Source of the DNA: Aldehydirespirator sp965221215
Lineage (GTDB): Bacteria; Actinomycetota; Acidimicrobiia; Acidimicrobiales; Aldehydirespiratoraceae
Direction: 5' to 3'
DNA length: 64,000 nt
Assembly: GCA_965221215.1 (NCBI GenBank)
Contig: OZ244872.1
Coordinates: forward strand, 1,612,001 to 1,676,000
The notes under the pieces were generated by a model that did no database searches, had not been told where the DNA came from, and saw only the letters and a program-made list of their open reading frames with translations. The translations under genes were made by a program, and so were the position numbers. Below, one piece after another: positions 62,860 to 64,000 of this stretch (position 1 is the first letter of the stretch; the number at the start of each line of letters is the position of its first letter).

Positions 62860-64000
62860 CTAGGCACCGAGCAGCAGGAGCAGGCCGATGACGGTGTAGG
62901 CCACCATCACGGCCAGCATCGGATACTGCGAGCGCATAGCCAGCGGGCCGGGCCAGCGCTCCACCGCCCGGTCGTGGGCCACCGCCACCGCCAGCACATG
63001 GCCGGCGGCGATGGCCGCGGTCTGCGTCCAGGCGATGGCGTCGGTGGAGATGGCGGTGTAGTCCACCAGGCGGGTGGCGGTGCCGAAGAGGTCCCAGCCC
63101 CGGCCGAACGGGTCGGACAGGTGGGTGATGATCAGCTGGCCCTCCAACAGCAGATAGCTGAAGTAGTGGGCGATCGTGTACGCCGCGGCAATGGGGATCA
63201 GCGAGGGTGCGAACGCCTCGGCCAGTTCCCGCTCGCTGTCGCCGGTGATGGCGGCCATGCCCGCGATGGCGACCCGGTAGAGCACGAACACCGCGAAGAT
63301 CATGAACACCAGCCCCACGGTGTTGACCGCGGTCAGCTCCCAGCCGGTGCGTGCGGCGGCCACGTCGAGCCATACCGAGCTGCGGGTGAAGCCGTCGAAG
63401 GTGGTGGAGCCCAACACCACCAGGATGAACGCCACCGAGCCCCGCTTGATGGGCAGGGTGGACAGGCCGGCCAGCGGCACCCGCAGCCTCAGGTTGCCGC
63501 CGTGGCGGTGCAGCGGCGCCATGGCCGACAGCATGGTGAACAGCACGCCGAACCCTTCAGCATCGCGCTGCCAGCCCCGGCCGAAGACGGCCACGCCGGC
63601 CAGTTGCGCCACGGTGTAGGCGGCCAGGCACACGCCCAGCACCCGGATGTTGGTGCTGTCGTGGAAGGCGAGCTCGAGCCACAGGAAGCCGAAGATGGCC
63701 GCCACCGCCCACCACTGGTTGCCGCCGCCCCGATCAGCGTTGTGGGCTGCGTCCCGGCCACGGAGGCGGGCCGAGCCGTCGGCAAGGGTCCGGAAGGGGC
63801 TCAGGTGGGCCCACACGTCGCCCACCAGCGCCGACACGGCCTGGAACCCGACCCAGAAGACGATGTAGACCGCGACCGGCAGGATGTTGACCGAGGGGTT
63901 GGTGTTGCCGGCCAGCCCGGCATAGAGCAGCACTCCCAGTGCGAGCAGGCCGGCCGCGCCCATCACTCGCGACAGCACCCGGCAGGCCAGCTGGAACGGC
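62860..64000 (-). CDS. Polytopic membrane protein (FedB/fenitrothion-hydrolase-like family), possibly 5' cut
   Basis: At least 373 residues, with about nine to ten transmembrane helices. Segments VAVYIVFWVGFQAVSALVGD, WLELAFHDST and LGSTTFDGFTRSSVW resemble a widespread actinobacterial family often labelled fenitrothion hydrolase after FedB; that activity is not established for most members. The frame is open to the window edge, so the GTG at 63976-63978 is only the first visible candidate start and the protein probably begins outside. It may work with copper or thermal-stress genes elsewhere; nothing in the window decides this. Confidence 0.75.
   Translation of the reverse strand, partial: PFQLACRVLSRVMGAAGLLALGVLLYAGLAGNTNPSVNILPVAVYIVFWVGFQAVSALVGDVWAHLSPFRTLADGSARLRGRDAAHNADRGGGNQWWAVAAIFGFLWLELAFHDSTNIRVLGVCLAAYTVAQLAGVAVFGRGWQRDAEGFGVLFTMLSAMAPLHRHGGNLRLRVPLAGLSTLPIKRGSVAFILVVLGSTTFDGFTRSSVWLDVAAARTGWELTAVNTVGLVFMIFAVFVLYRVAIAGMAAITGDSERELAEAFAPSLIPIAAAYTIAHYFSYLLLEGQLIITHLSDPFGRGWDLFGTATRLVDYTAISTDAIAWTQTAAIAAGHVLAVAVAHDRAVERWPGPLAMRSQYPMLAVMVAYTVIGLLLLLGA

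Noticed and set aside
62860..64000. Organophosphate (fenitrothion) hydrolase function
   Set aside because: Family resemblance is to a broad integral-membrane group; no hydrolase motif can be identified, so only the family label is used.

Overview
The window is G+C-rich (near 70% in most genes by eye) and looks like a chromosomal segment of an actinobacterium, most likely of the Acidimicrobiia type. Supporting signs are a mycothiol-pathway ligase (mshC), CarD, an InhA-like FabI, frequent GTG starts, and many genes whose start codon lies only 6-9 bases after a TANNNT -10 box (leaderless transcripts). The taxonomic call is inference.

Layout. 1-7001 (minus strand) is a type I restriction-modification operon hsdR-hsdM-hepT-hsdS. 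A HEPN toxin of the HepT family sits between hsdM and hsdS, and its nucleotidyltransferase antitoxin (MntA type) is fused to the N-terminus of HsdS. 7203-13482 is a catabolic and uptake unit: an enamidase-like amidohydrolase, a luciferase-like monooxygenase, a NitT/TauT-type ABC importer and a divergent GntR regulator. 13565-19766 holds a TPP-dependent enzyme, a HAD-like protein, a Tat-exported amidohydrolase homologue, a CapA-family protein and carD. 19842-28515 holds a short methyltransferase, an oxygenase homologue without a Rieske domain, a BMP-type nucleoside ABC importer, an adenosine-deaminase-like enzyme and a toxin-antitoxin-like pair. 28620-35124 has 8-oxoguanine deaminase, a large secreted Calx-beta protein with a C12 tract at its 5' end, and another amidohydrolase. 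35345-40552 has a single-chain methylase-nuclease restriction enzyme, an ArsI/CadI-like protein and a Fic enzyme. 40618-46702 has two acyl-CoA dehydrogenases, tRNA-Pro and a xanthine-dehydrogenase-type hydroxylase. 46722-64000 is mostly housekeeping: HIT, ThrRS, a HigBA-like pair, MshC, FabI, two CNNM/CorC proteins, a heterodimeric ABC exporter, an ABC ATPase, an aminotransferase with a tiny upstream ORF, thiamine pyrophosphokinase, an M23 peptidase and an integral membrane protein cut by the window edge.

How genes work together. A purine theme runs through the middle: nucleoside import, adenosine deamination, 8-oxoguanine deamination and a xanthine-dehydrogenase-type hydroxylase would converge on urate. 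The enamidase/monooxygenase/ABC unit suggests uptake and ring opening of an N-heterocycle.

At the DNA level, two repeat phenomena stand out: a dispersed MITE-like element (four copies) and many short direct duplications anchored at gene 3' ends or stop codons. The most novel element is the HepT/MntA module wired into the type I R-M operon through the MntA-HsdS fusion.
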